NCBI RefSeq assembly: GCF_014840935.1
Contig: NZ_CP062005.1
Coordinates: forward strand, 3,389,068 to 3,453,067
From: Halomonas sp. YLGW01
GTDB lineage: Bacteria > Pseudomonadota > Gammaproteobacteria > Pseudomonadales > Halomonadaceae
Direction of reading: 5' to 3'
Length of the DNA stretch: 64,000 bases
A program made the translations under genes and the position numbers. Positions 9,129-20,345 of the stretch are shown here, one piece after another. Below the pieces are notes generated by a model. That model saw nothing but the letters and a program-made list of their open reading frames with translations, was not told the origin of the DNA and did no database searches. Every line of letters begins with the position of its first letter. Within the stretch, counting starts at the first letter, position 1.

Positions 9129-11696
9129 TTAGGGCGGAAGGATGCCAGGCAATTTCAGTAATGCATCAAGTGGCATGGGCTTGGAAAAATAGAATCCTTG
9201 CAGCAGGTCACAGTTGCGACGCTCCAAGTCTTGTTGCTGTGCAACCGTCTCGATGCCTTCAGCGACCACGACTAGATCCAGGTGGTGCGCCATAGTAATG
9301 ACGCCTTGCACGATGGCGGCATTGCGTGGACTTTCCAAGACGTCCTGAATAAAAGTGCGATCCAGTTTAACCTTGTGAATCGGCAAGTCGCGAAGATAAC
9401 TGAGACTAGAAAAACCGGTCCCGAAATCATCGAGTGCGATGGTGATTCCAATTGCACGCAGCTCTTCGATCACGCCTATGGCCTGTGAGCCCCCGTCCAT
9501 CAGGATGCTTTCAGTGATCTCCAGCTCGAGTAGCTCTGCAGGTAAGCCAGTCTCTTCCAGGGTGGTAACGACCTCTCTTAAGAAGCCGTCGCGATGGAAC
9601 TGCAGCGATGAGATATTGACTGCGATCGGATAGGTTCGCTCCCCCCTGTGCAATCGATCCGCCAGTTGTTGGCAGGCTTGTCGAAGCACCCAGTGCCCCA
9701 AGGCAATGATCTGGCCCGTTTGTTCGGCAAGCGGAATGAACACCCCGGGGGAGATCATCCCGCGCTGGGGGTGATGCCAACGTAGTAAGACTTCAGTATT
9801 GCGAATCCTTCCACTACTGGCGTCGACCACTGGTTGGTAGTAGAGCTCAAGCTGATTGTGCCGCAAGGCTTGTTGCAATTCATGCCGAAGTAGCAGCTGA
9901 TCTCGCGTCGTCTTCTCTACGCGTGGTGTGTACCACTGCCAGGTATGACGTCCCTGGCGTTTGGCTTCAACCATGGCCAGGTCGGCCCGCTGAAGCAGTT
10001 GATGGGGTGAGTGGACGGTGTTGTCGTCGTAGGCGACCCCTAGGCTTGCGCTGATGTACAGCACATTCTCGTCGAACTCGAAAGGTGCATCAAACAGTTG
10101 GAGCACCTGCTCCGCGATATTGATGATCGTTTGGTCGTCTTGTAGCTCCGGCATCAGCAGGACGAACTCATCACCCGTGATGCGAGCCAGGGTGTGATCT
10201 GGGCCGAGCAACTGACGAAGCCGGCTCGCCACCGCAACCAATAGCCGGTTGCCGACAACGTGGCCCAAGGCTTCATTGATCCCCCGTAGCCCATCCAGGT
10301 CGAGATACATCAGCGTCAATAACCCTTGGCGCTGCTCCTGATGGTCGTGGAACGCCTTGGTGAGATGGCCCTCTAGAGCATTTCGATTGGGTAAACCAGT
10401 GAGCTGATCGTGAGTGGCCTGATAGGCAATTTGAGCCTCTTGCTGGCGTTGTTGCGTGATGTCTTCTTGGGTGCCGATGAAGTGGGTGCACTGTCCATCG
10501 GCATCCATGACAGGACTGATGCGCAGACGATTCCAGAAAGGCGTTCCATCCTGGTGATAATTGAGCAACGTGATCTGCACACCTTCACGGGCCTCGATTG
10601 CCGTGCGAATCTTCGTGACGGCATCAGGATCCGTTTCTTCGCCCTGCAGAAAGCGACAATTTAAGCCAAGAACCTGATCTTGGGAGTAGCCAGTGATACG
10701 GCAGAAGGCCTCATTGACGTAGACCAGTGGCATGCCGGACTGGCGCGCATCGGCCATGACGACCCCGACGGGAGTGGCCTCGATACCACGTTCCAGAAGC
10801 TTCAGTTCCGCTTCCTGACGCTTGCGCATGGTGATGTCATGACAAATGGCATATACACCGACAACACCTGCATCCGTGGTCACAGGGAAGCTGGTCACTG
10901 TCAGCTGTCGGGTGCGCCCACCGGCGTGGCGACCAAGCATTTCTTGTTGCTGCGCTTCGCCATTTAAAGCCGCTTCGAAGGTAGCCTTTGCTTTTACATG
11001 GCAGCTGGGATCGAGCAAGTCCAAGAAATGGCGACCGACTAACGTGTCCTCGGCATAGCCGGTGAGGCTCTCCAGTGCCCGGTTAGCCTGCTGTAAGCGG
11101 CCATCCAGGCTGAACTTATAGACCCCATCCGGATGATTGGTGAACAATGACGTATGCCACGCCGTCAGGCTATTTAATTCCTGAGTGTCCTGGTCTCGAA
11201 TGATGGCTAGAGCCGCCAGTGATGCGGCTTTTTTCAGGGTGTTTTGGCTAGCAGGAGACGGCTCTGCCGGGTGACGGTAATAGGTAGCGAAAGTGCCCAG
11301 CAGCTGCCCTTCGCGTGTCAGGATGGGCATCGACCAGCAAGCGCGTAGGCCCTCTAACCGGGCGGCGGCACGGAAGGCTTCCCAGTAGGTATCCGTCATA
11401 ATATCTTCGGATATGACCATCTGGCGTAAGAAGGCCGCCGTTCCGCAGGTGCCAACGCCATCACCGATCTCGAGGCCTTGCATGGCCTTAAAGTAACGTG
11501 ACGAGAACTGGGAGCCGGCAATCATGCTTAACGTCTTGCGTTTTGGCTCATAGTGCATGATGGACACTAGCGCGTCCGAGAGCAGGTGGCCTGCCCAATA
11601 TGTGATCGCCTCGAGTACCTCCTCGAGTGGCGCCTCGTGCGCAATCATGTCATGAATTTTCTGCTGGTCTTCCAGTAGAGAAATATCGTGAGCCAT
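9129..11696 (-). CDS. GAF-PAS-LOV-GGDEF-EAL c-di-GMP protein
   Basis: An 855-residue cytoplasmic protein with no membrane segment. Domains in order: GAF about 20-165; PAS about 180-290; a LOV domain about 303-413 with the flavin signature GLNCRFLQ (photoactive Cys347) and the paired NYHQDGTPFWNRLRISPV and FIGTQEDIT elements; GGDEF about 425-590; EAL about 600-850. The cyclase motif reads TGDEF (506-511 region), losing the first Gly, so cyclase activity is doubtful. The EAL domain keeps EVLLRW, VNISSLQF, LEITES, ALDDFGTG, VKLDRTF and VAEGIET, so phosphodiesterase activity looks intact. It probably degrades c-di-GMP under blue-light control (inference). It heads a leftward run of c-di-GMP genes. 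Confidence 0.92.
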   Translation of the reverse strand: MAHDISLLEDQQKIHDMIAHEAPLEEVLEAITYWAGHLLSDALVSIMHYEPKRKTLSMIAGSQFSSRYFKAMQGLEIGDGVGTCGTAAFLRQMVISEDIMTDTYWEAFRAAARLEGLRACWSMPILTREGQLLGTFATYYRHPAEPSPASQNTLKKAASLAALAIIRDQDTQELNSLTAWHTSLFTNHPDGVYKFSLDGRLQQANRALESLTGYAEDTLVGRHFLDLLDPSCHVKAKATFEAALNGEAQQQEMLGRHAGGRTRQLTVTSFPVTTDAGVVGVYAICHDITMRKRQEAELKLLERGIEATPVGVVMADARQSGMPLVYVNEAFCRITGYSQDQVLGLNCRFLQGEETDPDAVTKIRTAIEAREGVQITLLNYHQDGTPFWNRLRISPVMDADGQCTHFIGTQEDITQQRQQEAQIAYQATHDQLTGLPNRNALEGHLTKAFHDHQEQRQGLLTLMYLDLDGLRGINEALGHVVGNRLLVAVASRLRQLLGPDHTLARITGDEFVLLMPELQDDQTIINIAEQVLQLFDAPFEFDENVLYISASLGVAYDDNTVHSPHQLLQRADLAMVEAKRQGRHTWQWYTPRVEKTTRDQLLLRHELQQALRHNQLELYYQPVVDASSGRIRNTEVLLRWHHPQRGMISPGVFIPLAEQTGQIIALGHWVLRQACQQLADRLHRGERTYPIAVNISSLQFHRDGFLREVVTTLEETGLPAELLELEITESILMDGGSQAIGVIEELRAIGITIALDDFGTGFSSLSYLRDLPIHKVKLDRTFIQDVLESPRNAAIVQGVITMAHHLDLVVVAEGIETVAQQQDLERRNCDLLQGFYFSKPMPLDALLKLPGILPP

Positions 11697-11785
11697 AGAG
11701 TGATGCCTAGCTTACCTACCTAAACGTGGGCAAGCTCTTTAAGGAAGGGCGACACCGAGCATCGTCATATCGCAAGACGAAAGTA

Positions 11786-12844
11786 TTAGGTGATGTCGTG
11801 GCGGCGTGCTTTCTTTTGCTCGTACATGGCCGCATCGCACAACGATAGTAGCATCGCTGCGTCATGCTGTTCCGGTTTGGCGGTGATCGTTCCCACACTC
11901 GCGCCAGAGTAGTCGATGATGTCGTCGCAGATGTGAAACTGCCCGGCTGTGAGCTCTTCCAGATACTGCCGGAAGGCTTGTTCGCTGGTGTCTGTGTGGC
12001 TTTCCCGTACGACCACAAACTCATCGCCGCCATAGCGTGCGATCAGATCATCCTTGCGGCAGTGTCGGGTCAGCTGCTGGGCCAATTCGATCAAAAATCG
12101 GTCACCGGCGTCATGGCCATGACGGTCGTTGATGGCCTTGAAGCCATCCAGGTCAATAAAGGCGACATATAAATGTTGCCCATTGAGCGCCGCGTGCTGA
12201 AGGCGCGCCTCCAGTCCCTGTACCAAGGCTCGACGATTGGCAATCCCGGTCAACGGATCGGTATTGGCGTGGTGCGCCAGGATGCGGTTTTCAGTGGTCA
12301 CTAGCTGAAGCAGCCGCTCACTCTCAAGGTAACGTGAGATCAGCTGAGTAAACAGCGACATATAGTGAATCACCTCAGGCGACAGCGTGACCTGTTCGTC
12401 ACTGGCGGCACACAAGGTGCCATACAAAGTGCTGTCGAGGAGGTAAACCGGTTCACTGAGATAGGTGCATAGCCCGAGCTCACGGGCAGCCATAGAGTCT
12501 CCCCAGTGCGTTGCCACGTCTTGGCTGTAGCGGCGACCTTCCAGGATGGCGCGGCGGCATAGTGTGTCACACCACGGCACTGAGAGACCCTCCGGGATAA
12601 TCAGGTTACCGATATTGCGGGCATACACCACCGTTTGTACCTGCCTCTCTTCGTCGATCAGAGTGAAGTAGGTCGAGCTTAGCCCTGTGATGTCCGCTAA
12701 CAAGTCGAGCAGGGGATAGATCAGCGCTTCCAGTTTTTCGCTTGGCGCTGGCGTGCCTGCCAGGCAATCCAGCAAAGCGGTGGTTTTAGCGTCAGCTTGG
12801 GGCATGGGAAGATTCCATTGCTTCCTCCAGGAAAAACCGACCAT
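11786..12844 (-). CDS. GAF-GGDEF diguanylate cyclase
   Basis: A 352-residue soluble protein. A GAF-like sensor spans about 35-175 (WCDTLCRRAILEG and LGLCTYLSEPVYLLD are typical of the cyclase-linked GAF class). The GGDEF domain starts TDPLTGIANRRALV, has the metal/nucleotide segment FIDLDGFKAINDRHGHDAGD and an intact RYGGDEF (272-276). An RxxD inhibitory site (R263-D266) lies exactly five residues before GGDEF, so product inhibition is expected. ATG at 12844 lacks a clear ribosome site and the ATG at 12805 has GGAGG at a long spacing, so the start is uncertain. Function: makes c-di-GMP. Confidence 0.9.
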   Translation of the reverse strand: MVGFSWRKQWNLPMPQADAKTTALLDCLAGTPAPSEKLEALIYPLLDLLADITGLSSTYFTLIDEERQVQTVVYARNIGNLIIPEGLSVPWCDTLCRRAILEGRRYSQDVATHWGDSMAARELGLCTYLSEPVYLLDSTLYGTLCAASDEQVTLSPEVIHYMSLFTQLISRYLESERLLQLVTTENRILAHHANTDPLTGIANRRALVQGLEARLQHAALNGQHLYVAFIDLDGFKAINDRHGHDAGDRFLIELAQQLTRHCRKDDLIARYGGDEFVVVRESHTDTSEQAFRQYLEELTAGQFHICDDIIDYSGASVGTITAKPEQHDAAMLLSLCDAAMYEQKKARRHDIT

Positions 12845-12958
12845 AGCATAATGGACTGCTTGTCAATAAAACGTATGTTTCATACTTTATATTCAGATGT
12901 AGGGTCCCGGATAAAAAATCTATAGCCAGATCACACTTGGCAGCTATTTCAATGCATT

Positions 12959-14701
12959 CTACATCTTCAGAACCTTCACCCCGTAGGTAGAGGGACTGAC
13001 TATGTCTTCGAGCTTACCGATCTGTGCGAAATCACTTTGGGTGATTACGCTGCTGATGTTGGTGTCGGGAAAACGCAAGTTTTTGATGATATGCACCTGG
13101 GTCGGCATGCCCTTTCGGTCAATGTCCATTACCCAAGCGAGAAAGCCTCCCGAGAACTTGGCCAGGCTGCCGATTGGGTAGAGCCCATAGGTTTGGATGT
13201 ACTCCACTAACACCGTCTTATCATAGGCAGCGCTCGCCCCATGGACCATGCGGTAGGCGTCTAGCGGCGAGCGAGGCGGCGCACCGTTTCGCACATTGCG
13301 TAGTTTATTGACCACTTTGATGACAGAGACCAGGCGAACCAGGGCTGAGAGCTGCCTACCGTGCTTGCCCGCAGGGTAGCCAGAACCGTCCAAACGCTCG
13401 TTGGCCTGTTCGATCACGGCGCGACAGATGGGACTGGGGGACCAGTCAAGCCCCTGCAACTTATGGCACAACACGGCCACGTGACCCTTGAGGATTTCCT
13501 TCTGCCCAGGGTTCATGTTGACCTTGAGTGACGGGATTTTCGGGCCGACCAGCAGCGGCTTGCCAAGGGTATGCATCAGGGCTCCCAGCACGGCTTCACG
13601 CACCCTGGGGTCGTATGGGTCACGCGCTAGCAGCATGTCGGCCAGCTGGCCTGCTACCTGCACTGCGTGGCGGACCCAATCCGGTTCGTCGCGCAAAGAG
13701 GAGAGGGCGTAGAGAAAGGCCTTACGGTCCTGCTCCACCAGGTGGCGCAGAGTGTCGACGCAATCGTAGAAGAGCTGCTCGGGGAACAGATCACGGGTTT
13801 TGATGTACATCAGCCCCACCTGAAGCTGGTGGGCAAGGTCCATCACACCGCGTTCCATGGGCGATTGGCGGGCGCGCTTCGCTCGCGCCTGGGTTTCACG
13901 CTGCCGGATCTTCTTCTCCTTGTTTCCGGGGATGAAGAGCGGGGAGTGGTGGTCCAGTTTGTTGTTGCTCCCTGTACGATAGGCCGCTTCTTTTTCCGAC
14001 TCGGCCACATAGCGGAACAAGGTCTCTGACTGAAGCGTGTTCAGGTTGATGAACTGAATACCGGCCGCGGCATAGCCGTGATTGCCGAAGGGACGAATGT
14101 GACGAACCTTACCCTCGGCGAAGAACCGTTCTCCATTGGGAAACTCGATGGTGATACCGGGGATATGCTGATCAACGTTGATCGCCACACTTTCGGCCAA
14201 GTCTATATCCACCATGCACCCTCCCACCGACAGGTTGCGTAGCCGTGCCGGCATATTGAGCTCGTGAAGGTAGACTTCGATGCTGACCCTTGCATGCATC
14301 CCAAGGAGAAAAGGGATGCGGATTGCCCCTCGTTGCTCGGGCACGAATACCGACTCCGGGAGCTGGCAATCTAGGTGATAAAGCGAACTGTCGATCTTGA
14401 GCAGCTTGGTGGGGACATTGCTGAGGCTGTAGGTTTCGCGCTCCATGATCTGGTTGCTCTTGATAGCTTCCAGATCGAAGTTGATTCCGCCATTGGTCAG
14501 ATATTGCTCGATGTCAGAACCAGCGTATGCCACTTCCAGTACCAGCTGCCCGCTACTCAGATCGAGATGGTGCACCTCTGCCCTCAACGGATAGGCCATG
14601 TCCTTCGCATATACTGACACCTCATGGGTGTGTTGCAGCAGTGAGTGAATCACTGCTGCCGAAGGGTTGGAGGACTGAGCCGGAATAGCCAAATTAATCA
14701 C
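12959..14701 (-). CDS. PilZ-domain protein with degenerate HD-GYP domain
   Basis: A 580-residue protein. A YcgR-like N-terminal part (to about 118) precedes a PilZ domain with the c-di-GMP ligands R124xxxR128 and N156LSVGG. After a basic linker (260-285) comes an HD-GYP-like region, about 300-520. The GYP end is kept (ERLDGSGYPAG), but the HD pair reads HT (H377-T378) and the HHE motif reads ANE, so most metal ligands are gone. It probably binds c-di-GMP through PilZ and uses the HD-GYP fold as a binding scaffold rather than a phosphodiesterase. The start is a weakly supported GTG at 14701. Confidence 0.85.
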   Translation of the reverse strand: MINLAIPAQSSNPSAAVIHSLLQHTHEVSVYAKDMAYPLRAEVHHLDLSSGQLVLEVAYAGSDIEQYLTNGGINFDLEAIKSNQIMERETYSLSNVPTKLLKIDSSLYHLDCQLPESVFVPEQRGAIRIPFLLGMHARVSIEVYLHELNMPARLRNLSVGGCMVDIDLAESVAINVDQHIPGITIEFPNGERFFAEGKVRHIRPFGNHGYAAAGIQFINLNTLQSETLFRYVAESEKEAAYRTGSNNKLDHHSPLFIPGNKEKKIRQRETQARAKRARQSPMERGVMDLAHQLQVGLMYIKTRDLFPEQLFYDCVDTLRHLVEQDRKAFLYALSSLRDEPDWVRHAVQVAGQLADMLLARDPYDPRVREAVLGALMHTLGKPLLVGPKIPSLKVNMNPGQKEILKGHVAVLCHKLQGLDWSPSPICRAVIEQANERLDGSGYPAGKHGRQLSALVRLVSVIKVVNKLRNVRNGAPPRSPLDAYRMVHGASAAYDKTVLVEYIQTYGLYPIGSLAKFSGGFLAWVMDIDRKGMPTQVHIIKNLRFPDTNISSVITQSDFAQIGKLEDIVSPSTYGVKVLKM

Positions 14702-14861
14702 CTGAGAATGAAAAAAACTTTCACTTATATAAGTTGCTTAAATTTATAGGCTTTTTATCACTTTGAATGTGATCAATTTGCCTAATACCGTTTGTCGGTG
14801 AGTGAGTAGGGGCTAGCTTGCTTGTTACAAGTGACTCATTTTTTTGCATGCTAGCGGCCGC

Positions 14862-16895
14862 TCAGGCCGGCTGCCACTGCACGCGGTTGCGTCCCGCTTG
14901 CTTGGCGGCATATAGCCCCAGATCGGCGCGTTTGATCGCGGGTTTTAGCGAAGCCTCTCTAGCAATAACCAATGTGACACCCAGCGAGGCGGTGTAGCCT
15001 AGCATGCTGTCGTCCTTCGTATCCTGACCAACCTTGGCAGGGGTGGTGGCGACTGCCTTGCGCAGCCTCTCGGCAACCCAAAAGGCCTGCTCCCGATCAG
15101 TGTCAGGAAGCAGGATCGCGAACTCCTCGCCTCCCATGCGGCACAGTACATCGCCGTCACGTAGCATGCCGCGAGCCAAATCGGCGAAGGCTTGCAGTAC
15201 CCTGTCACCCACGTCGTGGCCGTGAGTATCGTTGATGTGCTTGAAGTGGTCCAAGTCGATGGCAATCAACGATAAGGGGGCACCGCTACGCTTGGCGCGA
15301 GCGATCTCCATGGCTGCCTGGTTTTCCAGATGCCGTCGGTTGCCTAAACCGGTGAGCGGATCGGTCATGGCCTGCTTCGCCAGGGTCGCTTCCAGTCGTT
15401 TGCGTTCGGTCAGGTCGAAGACCGTGGCACGGGTGTACTTGAAGCCACGGGGGGTGATCGAGGCCGTGGCTTGAATGGCGACCGGTAAGGTGGTGCCGTC
15501 GCGGGTGACCAGCTCGCACTCCGCCGTACCTTCTTGCTGTGGCCCGAGGACCCCCTGAAAGGCGGCCCCAAAGGCCTCACGAGTGGCCGATGTCACGAAG
15601 TCCCGATAATACCGCTGGCCGATCACTTCGTCGGCGCGATAGCCCAGCCAGTCGAGTTCGGTGTGGTTCATCTTGACGATACGACCGTCGACATCCAGCG
15701 AATGATAGCCGCAGGGCGCACGTTCATAGAGGTCCCGCACCTCATTGGCGTACCGCTGAGCTTGCCGTTTTAGTATTTGCTGACGGTGACTGCTTACGGC
15801 CCAGGACACGCCTAGGAGAAGGGCAAGGACATAGAGCAAGAGCATCAGCCGCAAGGCGAGACTCTCCGTCACCAGGGCGACAATGCTTTGCTTGGGTAAC
15901 AGCAGTCCCAGGTGCCAGGGGTGAGAGGACGGCAGACTCGCCACATTTTCCACCAGGCTCCGGTAATTCTGGGTTCGCATATCGAGAGTCTGCGACAGCA
16001 AGAGACGATCACTCAGGCTCGCGGGGCCCGGTTCCTCTTGGGAGAGAGACTCCCAGATATTTGGGAGGTGGGATGCAGCGGGGCGCCCGAATGGAATGAC
16101 ACTACTAGGTCCGGGAAGCAGCGAACGGCCGCTGGCATCGACCAGGATCAGCTGAGCGGCCTGGTCGCGGGCGATATCCTGATGGAGGGCGGCGGTCAGG
16201 TACTGCCAATCCAGGCTGAACAATAGGACGCCCTTCTTCTCCCCGCGGGTATCGAAGACGGGGGTGGCGATATCAATAACAGGAGCGAGGCCATCAGCGG
16301 TGTTTTCGTAGCTGATTTCATGGCCAGGAGGCGAGATATAGAGATCGCGAGAGTGCAGTTGCATGGCCGCCTGAAAATAGACGGCATCGGCGTGTGACAT
16401 GCCCCGTGCGACCGGGGGGAGTGGCGACCCATGGTGGATACGAAAGAGCTCTTCTCCCTGTGAGTCCAGCAACACCATTTTGGTGTAGTGGGGGGCATGG
16501 ATCAGCTGCGTTCGAAACTGCGCCGCGAGCTGGCGAGCTTCCCATGCGGGCGCCGGCGTGGGGTTCCCGCCGCGGGAGTCGCCCAGGTAGGAGAGGTAGC
16601 GTCTGAGCAGGGGTTGCTGCGCGATGGCCAGGATGTCGTTGAAACTCTCGTTCATCCCTCGGCGCAGAGTGGCCTGGCCCGCCTCCAGCATCGCCTCCGC
16701 GCTGGCCTTCTCCCCGTCGAAGCGGGCATCAAGATAGGCCTGGGAGAGCGGAAACAAGAGAGCAGTCAACAAGAGGCTCGGCACCACGACTGCCAAGACG
16801 AGTCGACTGCATAAGGTTTTTAGCGCCATCCATGAGGCTCCCAAAGCGCGACACCAAGACCACCGCGTCGCTACGCGGTGCTGAATGCTTAGCAT
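14862..16895 (-). CDS. membrane dCache-like/PAS/GGDEF diguanylate cyclase
   Basis: A 677-residue inner-membrane sensor. TM1 about 31-53, a periplasmic sensor of roughly 290 residues with PAS-like folds (MVLLDSQGEELFRIHHG, APVIDIATPVFDTRGEKKGVL, typical of dCache/CHASE sensors), TM2 about 347-367, a cytoplasmic PAS (about 385-500) and GGDEF (about 505-675). The active site is intact: MGGEEFAILL (GGEEF 588-592), preceded by an RxxD inhibitory site (R579-D582) at the standard five-residue spacing. ATG at 16829 (MALKTLCSR) is a plausible shorter start. An extracytoplasmic ligand probably tunes c-di-GMP synthesis; the ligand is unknown. Confidence 0.9.
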   Translation of the reverse strand: MLSIQHRVATRWSWCRALGASWMALKTLCSRLVLAVVVPSLLLTALLFPLSQAYLDARFDGEKASAEAMLEAGQATLRRGMNESFNDILAIAQQPLLRRYLSYLGDSRGGNPTPAPAWEARQLAAQFRTQLIHAPHYTKMVLLDSQGEELFRIHHGSPLPPVARGMSHADAVYFQAAMQLHSRDLYISPPGHEISYENTADGLAPVIDIATPVFDTRGEKKGVLLFSLDWQYLTAALHQDIARDQAAQLILVDASGRSLLPGPSSVIPFGRPAASHLPNIWESLSQEEPGPASLSDRLLLSQTLDMRTQNYRSLVENVASLPSSHPWHLGLLLPKQSIVALVTESLALRLMLLLYVLALLLGVSWAVSSHRQQILKRQAQRYANEVRDLYERAPCGYHSLDVDGRIVKMNHTELDWLGYRADEVIGQRYYRDFVTSATREAFGAAFQGVLGPQQEGTAECELVTRDGTTLPVAIQATASITPRGFKYTRATVFDLTERKRLEATLAKQAMTDPLTGLGNRRHLENQAAMEIARAKRSGAPLSLIAIDLDHFKHINDTHGHDVGDRVLQAFADLARGMLRDGDVLCRMGGEEFAILLPDTDREQAFWVAERLRKAVATTPAKVGQDTKDDSMLGYTASLGVTLVIAREASLKPAIKRADLGLYAAKQAGRNRVQWQPA

Positions 16896-16938
16896 AGTAA
16901 TGCGCTTTGATGGAAATTACTCTAACGGGAATGCATCG

Positions 16939-17289
16939 TTAGCCAAATGGTGGGCTACTGCTGCTTTCTTGTTCGATGACAAAGCAGTTTGGTAGCTGGT
17001 GAAATGCCTCGAGGGGCATGGGAGCGGCGAAGAGGTAGCCTTGATAGATCGCGCAGCCCAGATCCGCCAGCACCGCGAGCTGAGCCGGTGTCTCTACCCC
17101 TTCGGCAACCACCGCCAGCCCCATACTGTCGGCGAGGGCGATAATGATGACGGCGATCGGGTGCGCCTGCATCTCGCGGTTCAGGTCACGTACGAAGGCG
17201 ATATTGATCTTAAGGATATCCAGTGGCAGGGACTGCAGGTACCTCAGCGAGGAGTAGCCGGTCCCGAAGTCGTCCAGCGCAACGCTATT
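16939..17289 (-). pseudogene. EAL-domain phosphodiesterase remnant, 5' part lost
   Basis: Only the C-terminal third of an EAL domain survives: VALDDFGTGYSSLRYLQSLPLDILKIN is followed by the VVAEGVET and YQGYLFAAPMP motifs. The catalytic EAL, N and first Glu segments are missing. The coding match begins exactly where an IS30 element starts (about 17290), and the upstream half is not found on the far side of the element, where glmS ends. So the IS insertion was accompanied by a deletion or rearrangement. Any short protein made from the frame opening inside the IS would be catalytically dead. Confidence 0.85.
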
Positions 17290-18290
17290 GAAGGGTGCTC
17301 GGTCCACCGACGGATTTCTTGAGCACCTCGGCGCAAACTTCCAGCGGTGCGCTCCACCCCAGTGTCTTGTGCGGCCGCGTGTTCAGTGAGTCGGCGATCT
17401 CGTCGAGTTCTTCCTGACTGTAGACGGAGAGATCCGTGCCCTTTGGCAGGTACTGCCGCAACAGCCCGTTGGTGTTACCGTTGGAACCCCGCTGCCATGG
17501 GCTATGCGGGTCAGCAAAGTAGGTCGCCGTACCGGTCTTTTGGGTGATCTCGGCATGCTTCACCATCTCTCTGCCTTGGTCGTAGGTCATGGAGAGTCGC
17601 AAGGCTCGCGGCACCTCATTGAGCTTATCGCTGAAGCCAACGGCCGCCGCCGTGGCCGTGGTGCCATCCACTTTCGCCAGAATCACAAAACGCGTAGTGC
17701 GCTCCACCAGCGTACCGACGGCAGAGCGATTGTTGGCGCCCATGATGAGATCGTCCTCCCAGTGCGGTCTTCGATCTCAGACGGCCGTATATGGATGCTG
17801 ACCAGTTCGGGAATCTGCTGGCGTCGATCCTTACCACGACTGCGTGGCCGGCACTTGCCGTTGCCCTGCCGCAAACAGGCGATGAGCTCCTTCTTGAGAC
17901 TGCCACGGGGCATCATTAGAGCGCGTTGTAGATGGCCTCATGCGAGACCTGTCGACGTGAATCGTTGGGAGTCATGCGCTTCAGTGTGCGGGCTACCTGT
18001 TCCGGTGACCAGTACTTGCGCAACAGGTAGACCACTACCTCGAAGAGATCACCGTCAGGGTACAGCTTGGGACGCTGACGTGGCCGATGTCGCGTCAAAC
18101 GAGCCCGATATCCTGCCAGGCCGGCATCCTAGCCCTTGATGGGATCGACCACGTGGCGCGCGATTTCTCTCGACACGGTGCTCGGTGCACGGCCCAGATG
18201 AATGGCGATGGACCGGATCGAATGAGTCGCTCGCATCATCATAATGGCAGCTCGGTCTTCGGCGGTGAGATGGCGGTAGCAATGGGGCAT
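17285..18290 (-). pseudogene. IS30-family transposase, frameshifted and stopped
   Basis: The N-terminal HTH region reads MPHCYRHLTAEDRAAIMMM and SIRSIAIHLGRAPSTVSREI from ATG 18290, then meets an in-frame TAG after DPIKG (near 18133). A second segment carries LYPDGDLFEVVVYLLRKYWS and SHEAIYNAL, then a frameshift near 17917. A third begins MPRGSLKKELIACLRQG and shifts again near 17760, with bases lost just before the DDE core. The last part holds GANNRSAVGTLVERTTRFVI, the Asp in SMTYDQGREM, FADPHSPWQRGSNGNTNGLL with the catalytic Glu region altered or missing, and RPHKTLGWSAPLEV. At least three lesions make it inactive. Confidence 0.88.
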
Positions 18291-18346
18291 GGCAACACCG
18301 TACCTGATGGTTCATGTGTTGCGCCTGGTCATTGAGACCGCCCTTT
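17290..18346 (-). mobile_element. IS30-family insertion sequence, decayed
   Basis: About 1.06 kb, the usual IS30-family size. The ends carry an imperfect inverted repeat: AAGGGTGCTC reading in from the left (17291) and AAGGGCGGTC reading in from the right (18345 inward), with a possible 3-bp ATT direct repeat outside. It holds one broken transposase gene. Ends are my estimate to within a few bases. Confidence 0.75.
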
Positions 18347-18384
18347 ATTTTCCTCCCACACTAGAGGCAAGCAGGCCGATGGCG

Positions 18385-20220
<1,836 letters not shown>

Positions 20221-20345
20221 GCCCTTCTCCTCTCGATTCTTGCCGACGGCCGGACCGTCATGTCGAGCCGTCGTGGCGCCCCGGCCGGGCGCTGATCAGC
20301 GTCGCACGCCCGGGGCGGATAGTGTCACTGTTGTCTGAGACGCCG

